A model generated the notes under the pieces. That model was not told where the DNA came from and did no database searches. It saw only the letters and a program-made list of their open reading frames with translations. Of a stretch of 64,000 nucleotides of DNA, positions 32,320-40,451 are shown one piece after another; position 1 is the stretch's first letter; each line of letters opens with the position of its first letter. This DNA is from Paenibacillus thermotolerans. Lineage in GTDB: Bacteria; Bacillota; Bacilli; Paenibacillales; YIM-B00363. Both the position numbers and the translations under genes were made by a program. The stretch covers positions 124,001-188,000 of the forward strand of contig NZ_JAQZSG010000002.1 in the NCBI RefSeq assembly GCF_028745515.1, given 5' to 3'.

Positions 32320-33196
32320 CGGAACAAGGGGAAGAAGCTTGCTGCTGCTTCTGGCGGCCGTTGTCGCGGTATTCGCCATAGCCGGCTGCTCCGCAGGCGG
32401 AGCGAAGGATAAGAAGCTTAAGCTGGCGTATGTAGCTTGGGATTCGGAGATTGCAAGTACACATGTCGTGGAATACGTGCTGGAGAACCGGCTCGGATAT
32501 GACGTAGAGCTGCTTCAGGTCGATGCGGGCCCGATGTGGGCCGGCGTCTCGGACGGAAGCGCCGACGCAATGGTGGCGGCATGGCTTCCTTCCACGCACG
32601 AGAGCTACTATAAGGAGAATGAAGGAAAGTTCGTAGACTTGGGCCCGAACCTTGACGGCACCAAAATCGGACTTGTCGTGCCTGCTTATATGGACATCAA
32701 CTCTATTGAAGATTTGAAGAAGAAAGAGGTTGCCGATTCGGTGAAAAACACCATTATCGGAATCGAGCCGGGCGCCGGGTTGATGATGGCGACGGAAAAA
32801 GCGATCGAGACGTACGGTCTCGAAGGCTGGACGCTGCTTGAAAGCTCGTCCGCGACGATGGCGACAGAGCTGATGTCCGCATACGACAAGCAAGCGCCGA
32901 TTATCGTCACGGGCTGGACGCCGCACTGGAAGTTCGGCAAGATGGATTTGAAATATCTTGAGGATCCGCAAGGCGTATACGGCGGAGACGAGCAAATTCA
33001 TACGATCGCGCGCAAAGGGCTGGAAGAAGATCAGCCGAACGCGTACAAGATGCTTGACCGGTTCAACTGGACCCCGGACGATATGGCTGCGGTCATGGTG
33101 AAAATCCAGGACGGAGCGTCCCCTGAGGATGCGGCCAAGGAATGGGTTGAGGCGAATAAGGACAAAGTCGACGCATGGGTGGAAGGCATCGAATAA
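32312..33196 (+). CDS. opuAC: Glycine betaine-binding lipoprotein
   Basis: A 294-residue solute-binding protein with a lipoprotein signal (hydrophobic stretch to IAGCSAGG, acylated Cys near residue 27). LKLAYVAWDSEIASTHVVEYVLENRLGYDVELLQVDAGPMWAGVSDGSADAMVAAWLP is the OpuAC-type opening with the Trp residues that stack on trimethylammonium groups. The ATG at 32312 follows GGGGAGAGG. It is the last gene of opuA and ends in a terminator. Confidence 0.94.
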   Translation: MLNGTRGRSLLLLLAAVVAVFAIAGCSAGGAKDKKLKLAYVAWDSEIASTHVVEYVLENRLGYDVELLQVDAGPMWAGVSDGSADAMVAAWLPSTHESYYKENEGKFVDLGPNLDGTKIGLVVPAYMDINSIEDLKKKEVADSVKNTIIGIEPGAGLMMATEKAIETYGLEGWTLLESSSATMATELMSAYDKQAPIIVTGWTPHWKFGKMDLKYLEDPQGVYGGDEQIHTIARKGLEEDQPNAYKMLDRFNWTPDDMAAVMVKIQDGASPEDAAKEWVEANKDKVDAWVEGIE

Positions 33197-33203
33197 CGGA
33201 TGG

Positions 33204-33237
33204 GCCGCTGATCTTTATGGATCGGCGGCTTTTTTTG
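33204..33237 (+). terminator. Intrinsic terminator after opuAC
   Basis: GCCGC/GCGGC and an inner GATC/GATC close a hairpin followed by seven T. Confidence 0.88.
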
Positions 33238-33333
33238 GCGCACAGCGCCGGTGCAATTCGGCGATTTAACGGAAGGCGTTTTCCGCTAACACGGTTTTTT
33301 TTCGCGATTTTTTGTACTGAAAAAATAATTCAT

Positions 33334-33362
33334 TTGTGAATTGAAGCGGGGTGTGTTATATT
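33334..33362 (+). promoter_or_regulatory. Promoter of the cold shock gene
   Basis: TTGTGA (33334) and TATATT (33357) are 17 bases apart. Transcription would begin near 33369 and leave a leader of about 130 bases before the start codon, long as is usual for cold shock genes whose leaders refold with temperature. Confidence 0.7.
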
Positions 33363-33497
33363 GTTTATATCGTATTTGAGACCTAAACTCGCAATTCACA
33401 CATTGTAAGAGGTTATCATTTTGACGATGGCGCCTTTTGCAATATGTGAATTTTTTTATTGGAAAAGGTGTAAAATTTATGTTCTGGAGGAAGATCC

Positions 33498-33698
33498 ATG
33501 CAAACAGGTACAGTAAAATGGTTTAACGCGGAGAAAGGCTTCGGCTTTATCGAGGTAGAAGGCGGCAACGACGTATTCGTTCATTTCAGCGCAATCGTCG
33601 GCGACGGCTACAAATCTTTGGACGAAGGCCAACGCGTTGAGTTCAACGTCGTTCAAGGCAACCGCGGCCCGCAAGCCGAGAACGTCGTTAAGCTGTAA
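33498..33698 (+). CDS. Cold shock protein (CspA/CspB family)
   Basis: A 66-residue single-domain RNA chaperone. [30 protein letters not shown] contains both RNA-binding motifs, RNP1 (KGFGFIEV) and RNP2 (VFVHF). It is monocistronic, with GGAGGAAG before the ATG, a long leader and a terminator directly behind. It should bind single-stranded RNA and keep it from folding in the cold. Which of the several Csp paralogues of a genome it is cannot be told. Confidence 0.95.
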   Translation: MQTGTVKWFNAEKGFGFIEVEGGNDVFVHFSAIVGDGYKSLDEGQRVEFNVVQGNRGPQAENVVKL

Positions 33699-33713
33699 TT
33701 TAAACCAATGAAG

Positions 33714-33750
33714 AAACTGCCCTCGGCTATAGTGCCGGAGGCAGTTTTTT
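33714..33750 (+). terminator. Intrinsic terminator after the csp gene
   Basis: AACTGCC and GGCAGTT close a stem with an inner TCGG/CCGG pairing, followed by six T. Confidence 0.88.
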
Positions 33751-33851
33751 GTTTAACGCCAAAGTGTATAAATTTTCGGGGGTGGAGGCTCATCTTCCGC
33801 CCCGTTTTTGTTTCGCGTTATTGCCAAAAATTCCCGTTCGCTTTTAATGTG

Positions 33852-33880
33852 TTGACAGGATCAAAAAACCGATGTTATCA
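33852..33880 (+). promoter_or_regulatory. Promoter of the iron transporter operon
   Basis: TTGACA (33852-33857) and TTATCA (33875-33880) are 17 bases apart, just upstream of the Fur box. Confidence 0.65.
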
Positions 33881-33895
33881 TTCAACATGTCAATT

Positions 33896-33914
33896 GATAA
33901 TGATTTTCATTACC
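33896..33914 (+). promoter_or_regulatory. Fur box
   Basis: GATAATGATTTTCATTACC matches 16 of 19 positions of the Fur consensus. It covers the region just after the -10 box, so iron-loaded Fur would block transcription of the downstream ferric iron transporter. Confidence 0.85.
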
Positions 33915-33939
33915 AACATGAAAAAAGGGGAGTTTCCTT

Positions 33940-35019
33940 GTGAAATTACATAGAGCAGGGACATTATTGCTTACCGCCGTTATGACCGCCGCGTTGATTA
34001 CCGGCTGCGCTTCCGGCACGCAAAACTCTGGCGCTCAAGAGAATAAAGACACCGGCACAGAGGGCAGCAAAGAGGTTAACGTTTATTCGGCACGGCATTA
34101 CGACGTCGACGCGAAACTATACGAACGTTTTACGCAAGAGACCGGCATCAAGGTCAATGTCGTGGACGGCAAAGCGGAAGAGCTGATTGAGCGCATTAAG
34201 CGCGAAGGCGCAAGCACGCCCGCCGATTTGTTCATTACCGTGGACGGCGGCATACTGAACAATGCGAAGCAGAACGGCATTCTTCAGCCTGTGGAATCCG
34301 CCGTTATCGACGAGCAGGTGCCGAAGAACCTTCGCGATACCGACAACGAATGGATCGGTTTGTCCACCCGCGCCCGCGTCATCGTCTATTCGAAGGACCG
34401 GGTTACGCCGGATCAACTGTCCACCTATGAAGATTTAGCGACGGATAAATGGAAGGGCAAAATTCTGGTTCGGTCTTCGACTAATTTGTACAACCAATCG
34501 CTTCTGGCTTCCTTCATCGCCATCGACGGCGAGCAGAAGGCGGAGGAGTGGGCGAGAGGCATCGCGGCGAACATGGCCCGCGATCCCGAAGGCGGCGACC
34601 GCGACCAGGCGAAGGCGGTCGTTGCGGGCATCGGCGACGTAGCGATTATGAATACGTACTACGTCGGCCAATTGTACCATTCCGAAGATCCGGAGGAAGT
34701 GAAAGTAGCCGAGCAAGTGGGCGTCTTCTTCCCGAATCAGCAAACGACCGGCACGCATCAGAACATCAGCGGCGCCGGCTTGATCAAAAACAGCAAAAAC
34801 AAGGAAAATGCGATCATATTAATTGAATTTTTGACCGGAGTGGAAGCGCAAGAGACCGTATCGGCTGAAAACTTCGAATATCCGGTGAATAAGCAGGCTA
34901 AAGTTCCCGAGCTGCTCGCATCGTGGGGCGAATTTAAAGCGCAGGACATTGATTTTGGGAAGCTTGGCGAATATAACAAAACAGCAGTTGAAATTATGAA
35001 CAAAGTAGGTTGGAAATAA
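33940..35019 (+). CDS. Ferric iron ABC transporter, binding lipoprotein (FbpA/FutA-like)
   Basis: A 359-residue solute-binding protein, GTG start behind GGGGAG. The lipoprotein signal ends ALITGC, with the acylated Cys near residue 23. EVNVYSARHYDVDAKLYERFTQETGIKVNVVDGKAEELIERIKREG is the typical opening of Fbp/Fut iron-binding proteins, and NTYYVGQLYH near residues 230-240 supplies the paired Tyr residues that coordinate ferric iron. A Fur box overlaps its promoter. It heads a three-gene operon with permease and ATPase. Confidence 0.93.
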   Translation: MKLHRAGTLLLTAVMTAALITGCASGTQNSGAQENKDTGTEGSKEVNVYSARHYDVDAKLYERFTQETGIKVNVVDGKAEELIERIKREGASTPADLFITVDGGILNNAKQNGILQPVESAVIDEQVPKNLRDTDNEWIGLSTRARVIVYSKDRVTPDQLSTYEDLATDKWKGKILVRSSTNLYNQSLLASFIAIDGEQKAEEWARGIAANMARDPEGGDRDQAKAVVAGIGDVAIMNTYYVGQLYHSEDPEEVKVAEQVGVFFPNQQTTGTHQNISGAGLIKNSKNKENAIILIEFLTGVEAQETVSAENFEYPVNKQAKVPELLASWGEFKAQDIDFGKLGEYNKTAVEIMNKVGWK

Positions 35020-35023
35020 CAGT

Positions 35024-36676
35024 ATGCAAACCGGTACAATCCAGCGCAGCATGAAAAAGCATATAAACGGCTGGCTATGTATCAGTCTTCCGTCGGCAGC
35101 AATCCTATTGCTGCCGATTGCTGCTGTTCTCGTCTCCGTATTCGGACCGCCGAACGAAAATTGGGCGCATATCCGGCAATTTATGCTGCTGGATTATGCG
35201 CTCCAATCCGTTTGGCTTGTCGTGTTTACGGGCTTTTTTACCGTAGTGATCGGTACGTTGCTTGCCTGGCTGATTGCGGTCTACGATTTCCCGCTTAAAG
35301 CTTTTTTCCGCTGGGCGCTTATTTTGCCGCTGGCCGTTCCTCCTTATATAGCCGCTTATACGTACAGCAACATGCTGAGCTATACCGGGAATGTCCAGAA
35401 GACGCTGCGCGAACTGGGGGTTGCCGTGCAGCCCGGATGGTTTGATATGATGTCGATCCGAGGCGCGATTTTTATTTTCACCATGTTCCTTTATCCGTAC
35501 GTGTTCATGATTACCCGGTCGTTCCTGGAGAGGCAGAGCGGCTCTTATATCGAGAATGCGAGGCTGCTTGGGAGGAAACCGCTGTCGATCTTCCTTCGCG
35601 TCGCGCTCCCGATATCGAGGCCGGCGATTGTCGGCGGCGTCGTGCTTGTCGCCTTCGAGGTGCTCAGCGATTACGGGGTAGTCAATTATTACGGCGTTCA
35701 GACGTTCACCACCGCCATATTTCAAACTTGGTTCGGCATGTACGACATTGAGTCGGCAACGCGGCTGGCGGCATGGTTTATGATCGGTATTTTGTTCGTC
35801 ATTGTGCTCGAGCGCGTGCTGCGCGGCGGTCAAAGATTCAGCTCGACGACGGGCCGCGGCAGTCCGCTCGTACCGATCAAGCTGAAGGGCGCCGCAGCAT
35901 GGGGAGCGACGGCGCTATGTCTCGCCATCTTCTGCGTATCCTTCGTCATTCCGGTGCTGCAGCTGCTTCAGTGGGCGCATTGGACGTATGCCGACGTGCT
36001 GCTTACCTCGGATTTCTGGGAGCTGACGCGCAATACAATTACCGTCGCCGTGACGTCAACCGCCTTGATCATGGTTATTGCCGTGCTGGTGGCCAATACG
36101 AGCCGCATGCTGAACAACGGGTTCGTCGCCGTGCTGGGCAAGTCGATTACCGCAGGCTATTCGGTCCCCGGGGCCATTATCGCGATCGGCATGCTGGCGG
36201 TCTTTATTTGGCTGGACCGATTGCTCGCGCCGTTATACTTCCGAATGGGCTTAGGGGAAAACCCGCTGGTGCTGAGCTTATCGTTGGTCATGCTTGCAGC
36301 CGCATATGTCGTCCGCTTTATGGCGACCGGCTACAACGCCGTCGAGGCGGGCTTCGAACGAACGGGACCGAAATATTTCGAGGCGGCCCGCATGCTGGGG
36401 GCGGGAATTACAAGAACGTTCTTTAAGGTCGATCTGCCCTTGCTGAAAGGGGCGCTGCTGAGCGGGGTCATCTTAACGTTCGTGGAAATCGTCAAGGAGC
36501 TGCCGCTGGCGCTGCTGCTGCGGCCGTTCAATTTCGACACGCTCGCGACGAAGGCATACCAGTATGCAGGGGATGAGCGCATTTTCGCCGCGGCCGTTCC
36601 TTCCTTATTCATTATCGGCGTAAGCTTTATTTCCATAATTGTATTTCATCAGCTCGGAAGGAGAGAGGAACAATGA
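35024..36676 (+). CDS. Ferric iron ABC transporter permease (FbpB-like)
   Basis: A 550-residue double-length permease with about twelve helices. Each half carries an EAA loop: IENARLLGRKPLSIFLRVALPISRPA near 177-202 and FEAARMLGAGITRTFFKVDLPLLKGA near 450-475. This duplicated form is the rule for FbpB/CysT-like ferric iron permeases. It begins four bases after the binding-protein stop; an in-frame ATG at 35051 is a weaker alternative. It overlaps the ATPase by four bases. Confidence 0.92.
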   Translation: MQTGTIQRSMKKHINGWLCISLPSAAILLLPIAAVLVSVFGPPNENWAHIRQFMLLDYALQSVWLVVFTGFFTVVIGTLLAWLIAVYDFPLKAFFRWALILPLAVPPYIAAYTYSNMLSYTGNVQKTLRELGVAVQPGWFDMMSIRGAIFIFTMFLYPYVFMITRSFLERQSGSYIENARLLGRKPLSIFLRVALPISRPAIVGGVVLVAFEVLSDYGVVNYYGVQTFTTAIFQTWFGMYDIESATRLAAWFMIGILFVIVLERVLRGGQRFSSTTGRGSPLVPIKLKGAAAWGATALCLAIFCVSFVIPVLQLLQWAHWTYADVLLTSDFWELTRNTITVAVTSTALIMVIAVLVANTSRMLNNGFVAVLGKSITAGYSVPGAIIAIGMLAVFIWLDRLLAPLYFRMGLGENPLVLSLSLVMLAAAYVVRFMATGYNAVEAGFERTGPKYFEAARMLGAGITRTFFKVDLPLLKGALLSGVILTFVEIVKELPLALLLRPFNFDTLATKAYQYAGDERIFAAAVPSLFIIGVSFISIIVFHQLGRREEQ

Positions 36677-37350
36677 GCCGCTTCGTAGAGGTTCACAAGC
36701 TTTCGTTCACTTATACGAAGTCCAAAGCCGCAGTCATCGACCGGTTCTCCTTCGCGATGGATCGGGGAGAGATTGTCGGGATTATCGGCGAGAGCGGCAG
36801 CGGCAAGAGCACGCTGCTTCGCTTGATTGCCGGCTTGGAAGCGCCTGCCGGGGGCAGGATCGGCATAGCGGACCGCACGGTGGTGGATGAAACGGAGTTT
36901 ATCCCTCCCGAGGATCGGGGCGTAGGGATGGTGTTTCAAGATTACGCGCTGTTCCCGCACCTGAACGTGGCGAAAAATATTGAATTCGGACTGCACCGGA
37001 TGAGCAAAGCCGAAAGGGCCAAGCGTCTGAAGGAGATGCTGGAGCTGGTCCAGCTGACCGGCTTCGAACGGCGGTATCCGCACGAGCTGAGCGGCGGACA
37101 GCAGCAGCGCGTCGCCTTGGCGCGCGCGCTGGCGCCTAAGCCGGCACTGCTCCTTATGGACGAGCCGTTCAGCAACCTCGACGCCGGGCTGAAGGCTGCG
37201 ATCCGCAGCGAGCTGCGCGATATATTGAAGCGGGCGGAGATGACCTGCCTGTTCGTCACCCACGATCAGCAGGACGTGGACGCGATCTGCGACCGGACCG
37301 TCAAGATCGGGAAGCAAGCGCACGATGAAGGTATTATCGATATCCGATAG
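36673..37350 (+). CDS. Iron ABC transporter ATPase, short form (FbpC-like)
   Basis: A 225-residue ATPase with Walker A GESGSGKST, the Q loop VFQDYALFPHL, signature LSGGQQQR, Walker B LLLMDEPFSNLD and the switch His in FVTHDQQD. It is about 110-130 residues shorter than usual FbpC proteins because the C-terminal TOBE/regulatory domain is absent; the frame closes normally and a terminator follows, so it looks intact and not truncated. It completes the Fur-boxed iron operon. Confidence 0.88.
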   Translation: MSRFVEVHKLSFTYTKSKAAVIDRFSFAMDRGEIVGIIGESGSGKSTLLRLIAGLEAPAGGRIGIADRTVVDETEFIPPEDRGVGMVFQDYALFPHLNVAKNIEFGLHRMSKAERAKRLKEMLELVQLTGFERRYPHELSGGQQQRVALARALAPKPALLLMDEPFSNLDAGLKAAIRSELRDILKRAEMTCLFVTHDQQDVDAICDRTVKIGKQAHDEGIIDIR

Positions 37351-37352
37351 CG

Positions 37353-37375
37353 GGAGCCGAACGGCTCCTTTTTTT
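37353..37375 (+). terminator. Intrinsic terminator after the iron operon
   Basis: GGAGCC pairs with GGCTCC around GAAC, followed by seven T. Confidence 0.9.
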
Positions 37376-37462
37376 ATGCGCCGGCAGGGCGGTCGTCCGT
37401 AACGGCATGGGGGAATGCGGAATAAACTATCGGAAAAAGCGCGCGGCGCGGAGGTCATCCCA

Positions 37463-38488
37463 TTGAACAAACCGATCCGTCAAGAGAGCATCCGAGATAT
37501 TGTCAAAAAGTATGGGCTTAGAGCGGAGCGCATCAAAGCGTACGACTCCATCTACAGGCATGATGCCGCCTTCCGGGTGTCTACCGATAAGGGGAGGTTC
37601 CTTGTAAAGCCGTATCACAAAAGCTCCTTATCCGAACGCACCGCCGCTTCGGAAATCCGCAGGATCGCCTCGCATATTAAGAAGCTGCAAAGAAAGGGCT
37701 ACCCGAATATGCCGGATTGGCTTCGTACCCGTTCGGGGAAGCTCTGGGTCGACTATGGCGGAACGATATTTTATATGACGGAATGGATCAAGGGCAGACC
37801 TTTGGCAGACGATGAAGGCGATTACGAGAAGCTCGGAAGGGCGCTTGGGAGGCTGCATTCGATTTGCAGGCGGCGATTATCGGAAAAATCGAGATATACG
37901 CGCCGGCAAATCGAAAAGCTGCAGGGGCAGGAAAAACAGTTCCTTGCCGTGCTGGCCAAAATCCGCAAACAAAAAACATCGTCGGGCCGATGGTTTAAAG
38001 AAAACGGCGAGCGGTGCAAGGAGCTGGCGAAACAGGCGTGGGACATTGTAAAGCGGCCGGAGGTACGGGAAATCATCGAGCACGAAGCAAGCCGGCCTTC
38101 GTTAATTCACGGCGACGTGACGATCCCTAACGTCCTGATCGATGACGAGCGCCTGGTTCTGATCGATTGGGACACGCTTCGCGTGGACTCGGCATATTAC
38201 GATATATCTAAAGCGTTATCAAACGTGACGCACTGTATGCCTGCATTTATGGCTGCGTTGCTTAGGGGATACGAAAGCGAGAAGCCGCTGAAGCCTGCGG
38301 AACGGCTGCTGATCAGCGCATTGTTTCGCTTGCCCCGCGAAGCGTGGTACAGCGCCAAGAAGAAGCTGCAAGGGCAAGGGGATTCGCTGTTTCGGATCGT
38401 GTCCGATTCTTGGGAGCAGCGTATGGAAGCGGTCCGTTGGCTTGACGATTGGGCACGGTCAACCGGATATGCGGGAGGAGATGCGTAA
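37463..38488 (+). CDS. CotS-family spore coat kinase-like protein
   Basis: A 341-residue protein with the aminoglycoside phosphotransferase/choline kinase fold. LIHGDVTIPNVLIDDERLVLIDWDTLRVD near residues 213-241 holds the catalytic HGD..N and the metal-binding D of the family. The spore coat CotS/CotI/YtaA family has this sequence style with many Lys and Arg. I prefer the TTG at 37463, eight bases after GGAGG, over an ATG at 37415 that sits two bases from its purine stretch. It is followed with a one-base overlap by a second gene of the same family. Confidence 0.82.
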   Translation: MNKPIRQESIRDIVKKYGLRAERIKAYDSIYRHDAAFRVSTDKGRFLVKPYHKSSLSERTAASEIRRIASHIKKLQRKGYPNMPDWLRTRSGKLWVDYGGTIFYMTEWIKGRPLADDEGDYEKLGRALGRLHSICRRRLSEKSRYTRRQIEKLQGQEKQFLAVLAKIRKQKTSSGRWFKENGERCKELAKQAWDIVKRPEVREIIEHEASRPSLIHGDVTIPNVLIDDERLVLIDWDTLRVDSAYYDISKALSNVTHCMPAFMAALLRGYESEKPLKPAERLLISALFRLPREAWYSAKKKLQGQGDSLFRIVSDSWEQRMEAVRWLDDWARSTGYAGGDA

Positions 38489-39396
38489 TGACGATTTGGA
38501 CCGAGCTGGAGCGGGAGTACGGGATCTCGATTGTAAAGCCGATGAAGGTTCGCGATGTGTACCGGATCGTAACGAAGAAGCACGGTCATCTTTGCTTGAA
38601 GCCGTATCCGATTCCCGAGGCGGAAGTCCGGTTTATAGCCCGAGCGTTCGCTCATCTGGAGGAGCAGGGCTTCGATTACGGGCCGAAGGTGCTGCGGACG
38701 CGCCGGAATACGGAATGGGTGACCAGACGGGAAGTACACTACATGCTCACCAATTGGGTGAGGGGAAGGCAGCCGGATTTTAGCGGCAGCGCATCGTCCG
38801 AATATAAGAAAGCGATTCGGCGGCTTGCTTCGTTTCACAAGGCGGCTCAAGGCTATCCTTCCTCGGAGGCTCCGGAATCGAGAATCCGATACGGCGGCAT
38901 ACCGGACAACATTGCTTCTTACCGAGACACGCTAAAGCGCCATTCCCGATTCGGCCGGCTTACGGAGCTTTGCGATGAAGCGGCGGCGCGTTTGAAGGCC
39001 GAGCCGGTTTTGAAGGCCATCGAGCAGGAGCGGGCGGCCGGAGCGTTTACGCATGGCGATTTTAATTATCCGAACCTAGTGTTGGACGGAGCGGGAAAAA
39101 TTCATCTGATCGATTTTGAAAATACGTCGCTCAGCTCGAGAATGCAAGATTTCGCCCATATTTTGTACCGCAATTTCCCATGGCAGAGCGATAGGATGCT
39201 GCAGTGGATCGAGTATTACGACCGGAAAAGGCCGCTAAGCGCCGAAGATAGAAGCTTGCTGCGTGCGCTGCTGCTCGTTCCTTATCCGGTCGTTCGGAAC
39301 CTGCGGATCTTCAAGTCAGTGCGCGCCGCTGAAAGGATTATGCCGTCCAGGGAGCAAATCCGCAGCTATAGAAGAGGTTTGAGGGAGCTGGTGTAG
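38488..39396 (+). CDS. CotS-family spore coat kinase-like protein
   Basis: A 302-residue protein of the same fold. FTHGDFNYPNLVLDGAGKIHLIDFENTSLSS near 188-218 contains HGD, N and D of the catalytic loop, so it may be an active kinase. The ATG at 38488 shares its A with the stop of the previous gene (TAATG), behind GGAGGAG, implying coupled translation. The two are diverged paralogues, not a recent duplication. Their substrates are not known; the family includes coat proteins and enzymes of coat glycosylation clusters. Confidence 0.82.
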   Translation: MTIWTELEREYGISIVKPMKVRDVYRIVTKKHGHLCLKPYPIPEAEVRFIARAFAHLEEQGFDYGPKVLRTRRNTEWVTRREVHYMLTNWVRGRQPDFSGSASSEYKKAIRRLASFHKAAQGYPSSEAPESRIRYGGIPDNIASYRDTLKRHSRFGRLTELCDEAAARLKAEPVLKAIEQERAAGAFTHGDFNYPNLVLDGAGKIHLIDFENTSLSSRMQDFAHILYRNFPWQSDRMLQWIEYYDRKRPLSAEDRSLLRALLLVPYPVVRNLRIFKSVRAAERIMPSREQIRSYRRGLRELV

Positions 39397-39447
39397 AGAA
39401 GAAATTACGGAAACGAAGCGGTGGAATCATTGGAGGTAAGGAGGAAT

Positions 39448-39483
39448 TGACTTTTTGTTAATTTATATTTATACTTAATCTAA
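39448..39483 (+). promoter_or_regulatory. Promoter and PerR box of the perR-type gene
   Basis: TTGACT (39448) and TATACT (39470) are 16 bases apart. TTATACTTAATCTAA (39469-39483) covers the -10 box and matches the Per box pattern TTAnAATnATTnTAA with two changes. Autorepression is implied. Confidence 0.65.
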
Positions 39484-39506
39484 ATCCAACGGCAGGAATG
39501 GTGACG

Positions 39507-39899
39507 ATGAACAAGCTGAACTTGACGACCCAACGAAAAGCCGTACTTGAGCTCCTTCGGCAATCCGACGATCATCCGACTGCCTCGGAAATTATCGAAC
39601 GGCTGAGAAGCAAGGGCCATAATTTCGCATACGGCACCATTTACAATTCGCTGCGCTATTTGACGGAAATGGGCGTGATCCGCGAGTTGAAGCTCGACGA
39701 GGCGGCGAGCCGTTACGACGCCCGGCTGGACGATCACCATCATATCGTGTGCCAAAGATGCGGAAGATTGGACGAGGTGCAGGCCGAAGCGCCCTCGGAT
39801 TGGATTCGTTCGGTGGAAGCGGAGACCGGTTATTTGGTCGACCATTCCGAGATTGTGTTTAGAGGCGTTTGCTCCGCATGCAGAGCCCAAGCTCATTAG
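39507..39899 (+). CDS. perR: Fur-family peroxide regulator (PerR-like)
   Basis: A 130-residue Fur-family repressor. The winged helix (residues 5-80) reads QRKAVLELLRQSDDHPTASEIIERL and YGTIYNSLRYLTEMGVI; RLDDHHHIVCQRCGRLDEV supplies the sensing-metal His/Asp ligands and CQRC with the final CSAC the structural zinc site. PerR loses repression when peroxide oxidises its metal-site His. I chose the ATG at 39507, with GCAGGA eight bases before it. It precedes a dps gene, and boxes of the same half-site lie before both. Confidence 0.85.
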   Translation: MNKLNLTTQRKAVLELLRQSDDHPTASEIIERLRSKGHNFAYGTIYNSLRYLTEMGVIRELKLDEAASRYDARLDDHHHIVCQRCGRLDEVQAEAPSDWIRSVEAETGYLVDHSEIVFRGVCSACRAQAH

Positions 39900-39934
39900 A
39901 GCAGGGCCGCCTGCGGTTTTCTTATCCCAGATAA

Positions 39935-39949
39935 TTAGATTAAGTCTAA
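39935..39949 (+). promoter_or_regulatory. PerR box of dps
   Basis: TTAGATTAAGTCTAA fits TTAnAATnATTnTAA with two symmetrical changes and shares the half-site TTAGATTAAG with the box before perR. It lies 36 bp before the dps start. Confidence 0.7.
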
Positions 39950-39984
39950 TTATAAATATTATATAATAACGGAGGAGAATGAAC

Positions 39985-40425
39985 ATGAGAGACCAATTAT
40001 TTGCCGTATTAAACAAACAAATCGCCAATTGGACCGTACTTTATACAAAGCTCCATAGCTATCACTGGTATGTGAAAGGGCAGCAATTTTTTACGCTGCA
40101 TGCGAAGTTCGAGGAGCTGTATAACGAAGCGGCGCTGCACATCGATGAGCTCGCGGAGCGGTTGCTTGCGCTGGGCGGCAAGCCGGTGGCGACGATGGCG
40201 GGCAGCTTGAAGCTCGCTTCGGTGCAAGAGGCGTCCGGAGAAGAGAGTGCCGAAGGGATGGTGAGCGCGGTGGCGGACGATTTCCGCATGCTGCTGGGCG
40301 AGCTAAAGCTTGGTATGGAGCTTGCCGATGCGGCAGGCGACGAGACGACGGGCGACTTGTTGCTAGGCATCTATTCCGGTCTTGAGAAGCACGTGTGGAT
40401 GCTGAATTCGTTCTTGGGTAAATAA
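39985..40425 (+). CDS. dps: Dps/ferritin-like DNA protection protein
   Basis: A 146-residue four-helix protein. NKQIANWTVLYTKLHSYHWYVKGQQFFTLHAKFEELYNEAALHIDELAERLLALGGKPVATM contains the Dps ferroxidase ligands contributed by two subunits: His in YHWYVKG, and Asp and Glu in HxDELAER. Dps shells store iron oxidised by peroxide and protect DNA. I used the ATG at 39985, seven bases after GGAGGAG. The Per box upstream and the perR gene before it fit peroxide induction. Confidence 0.92.
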   Translation: MRDQLFAVLNKQIANWTVLYTKLHSYHWYVKGQQFFTLHAKFEELYNEAALHIDELAERLLALGGKPVATMAGSLKLASVQEASGEESAEGMVSAVADDFRMLLGELKLGMELADAAGDETTGDLLLGIYSGLEKHVWMLNSFLGK

Positions 40426-40451
40426 GCAAACAACATGAAAGGGTGGAAGTT

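Noticed and set aside
33240-33300. Another TAACGGACA-type element before the cold shock gene
   Set aside because: Only single related words (TTTAACGGAA, TTCCGCTAA) occur, without the paired 50-bp spacing.
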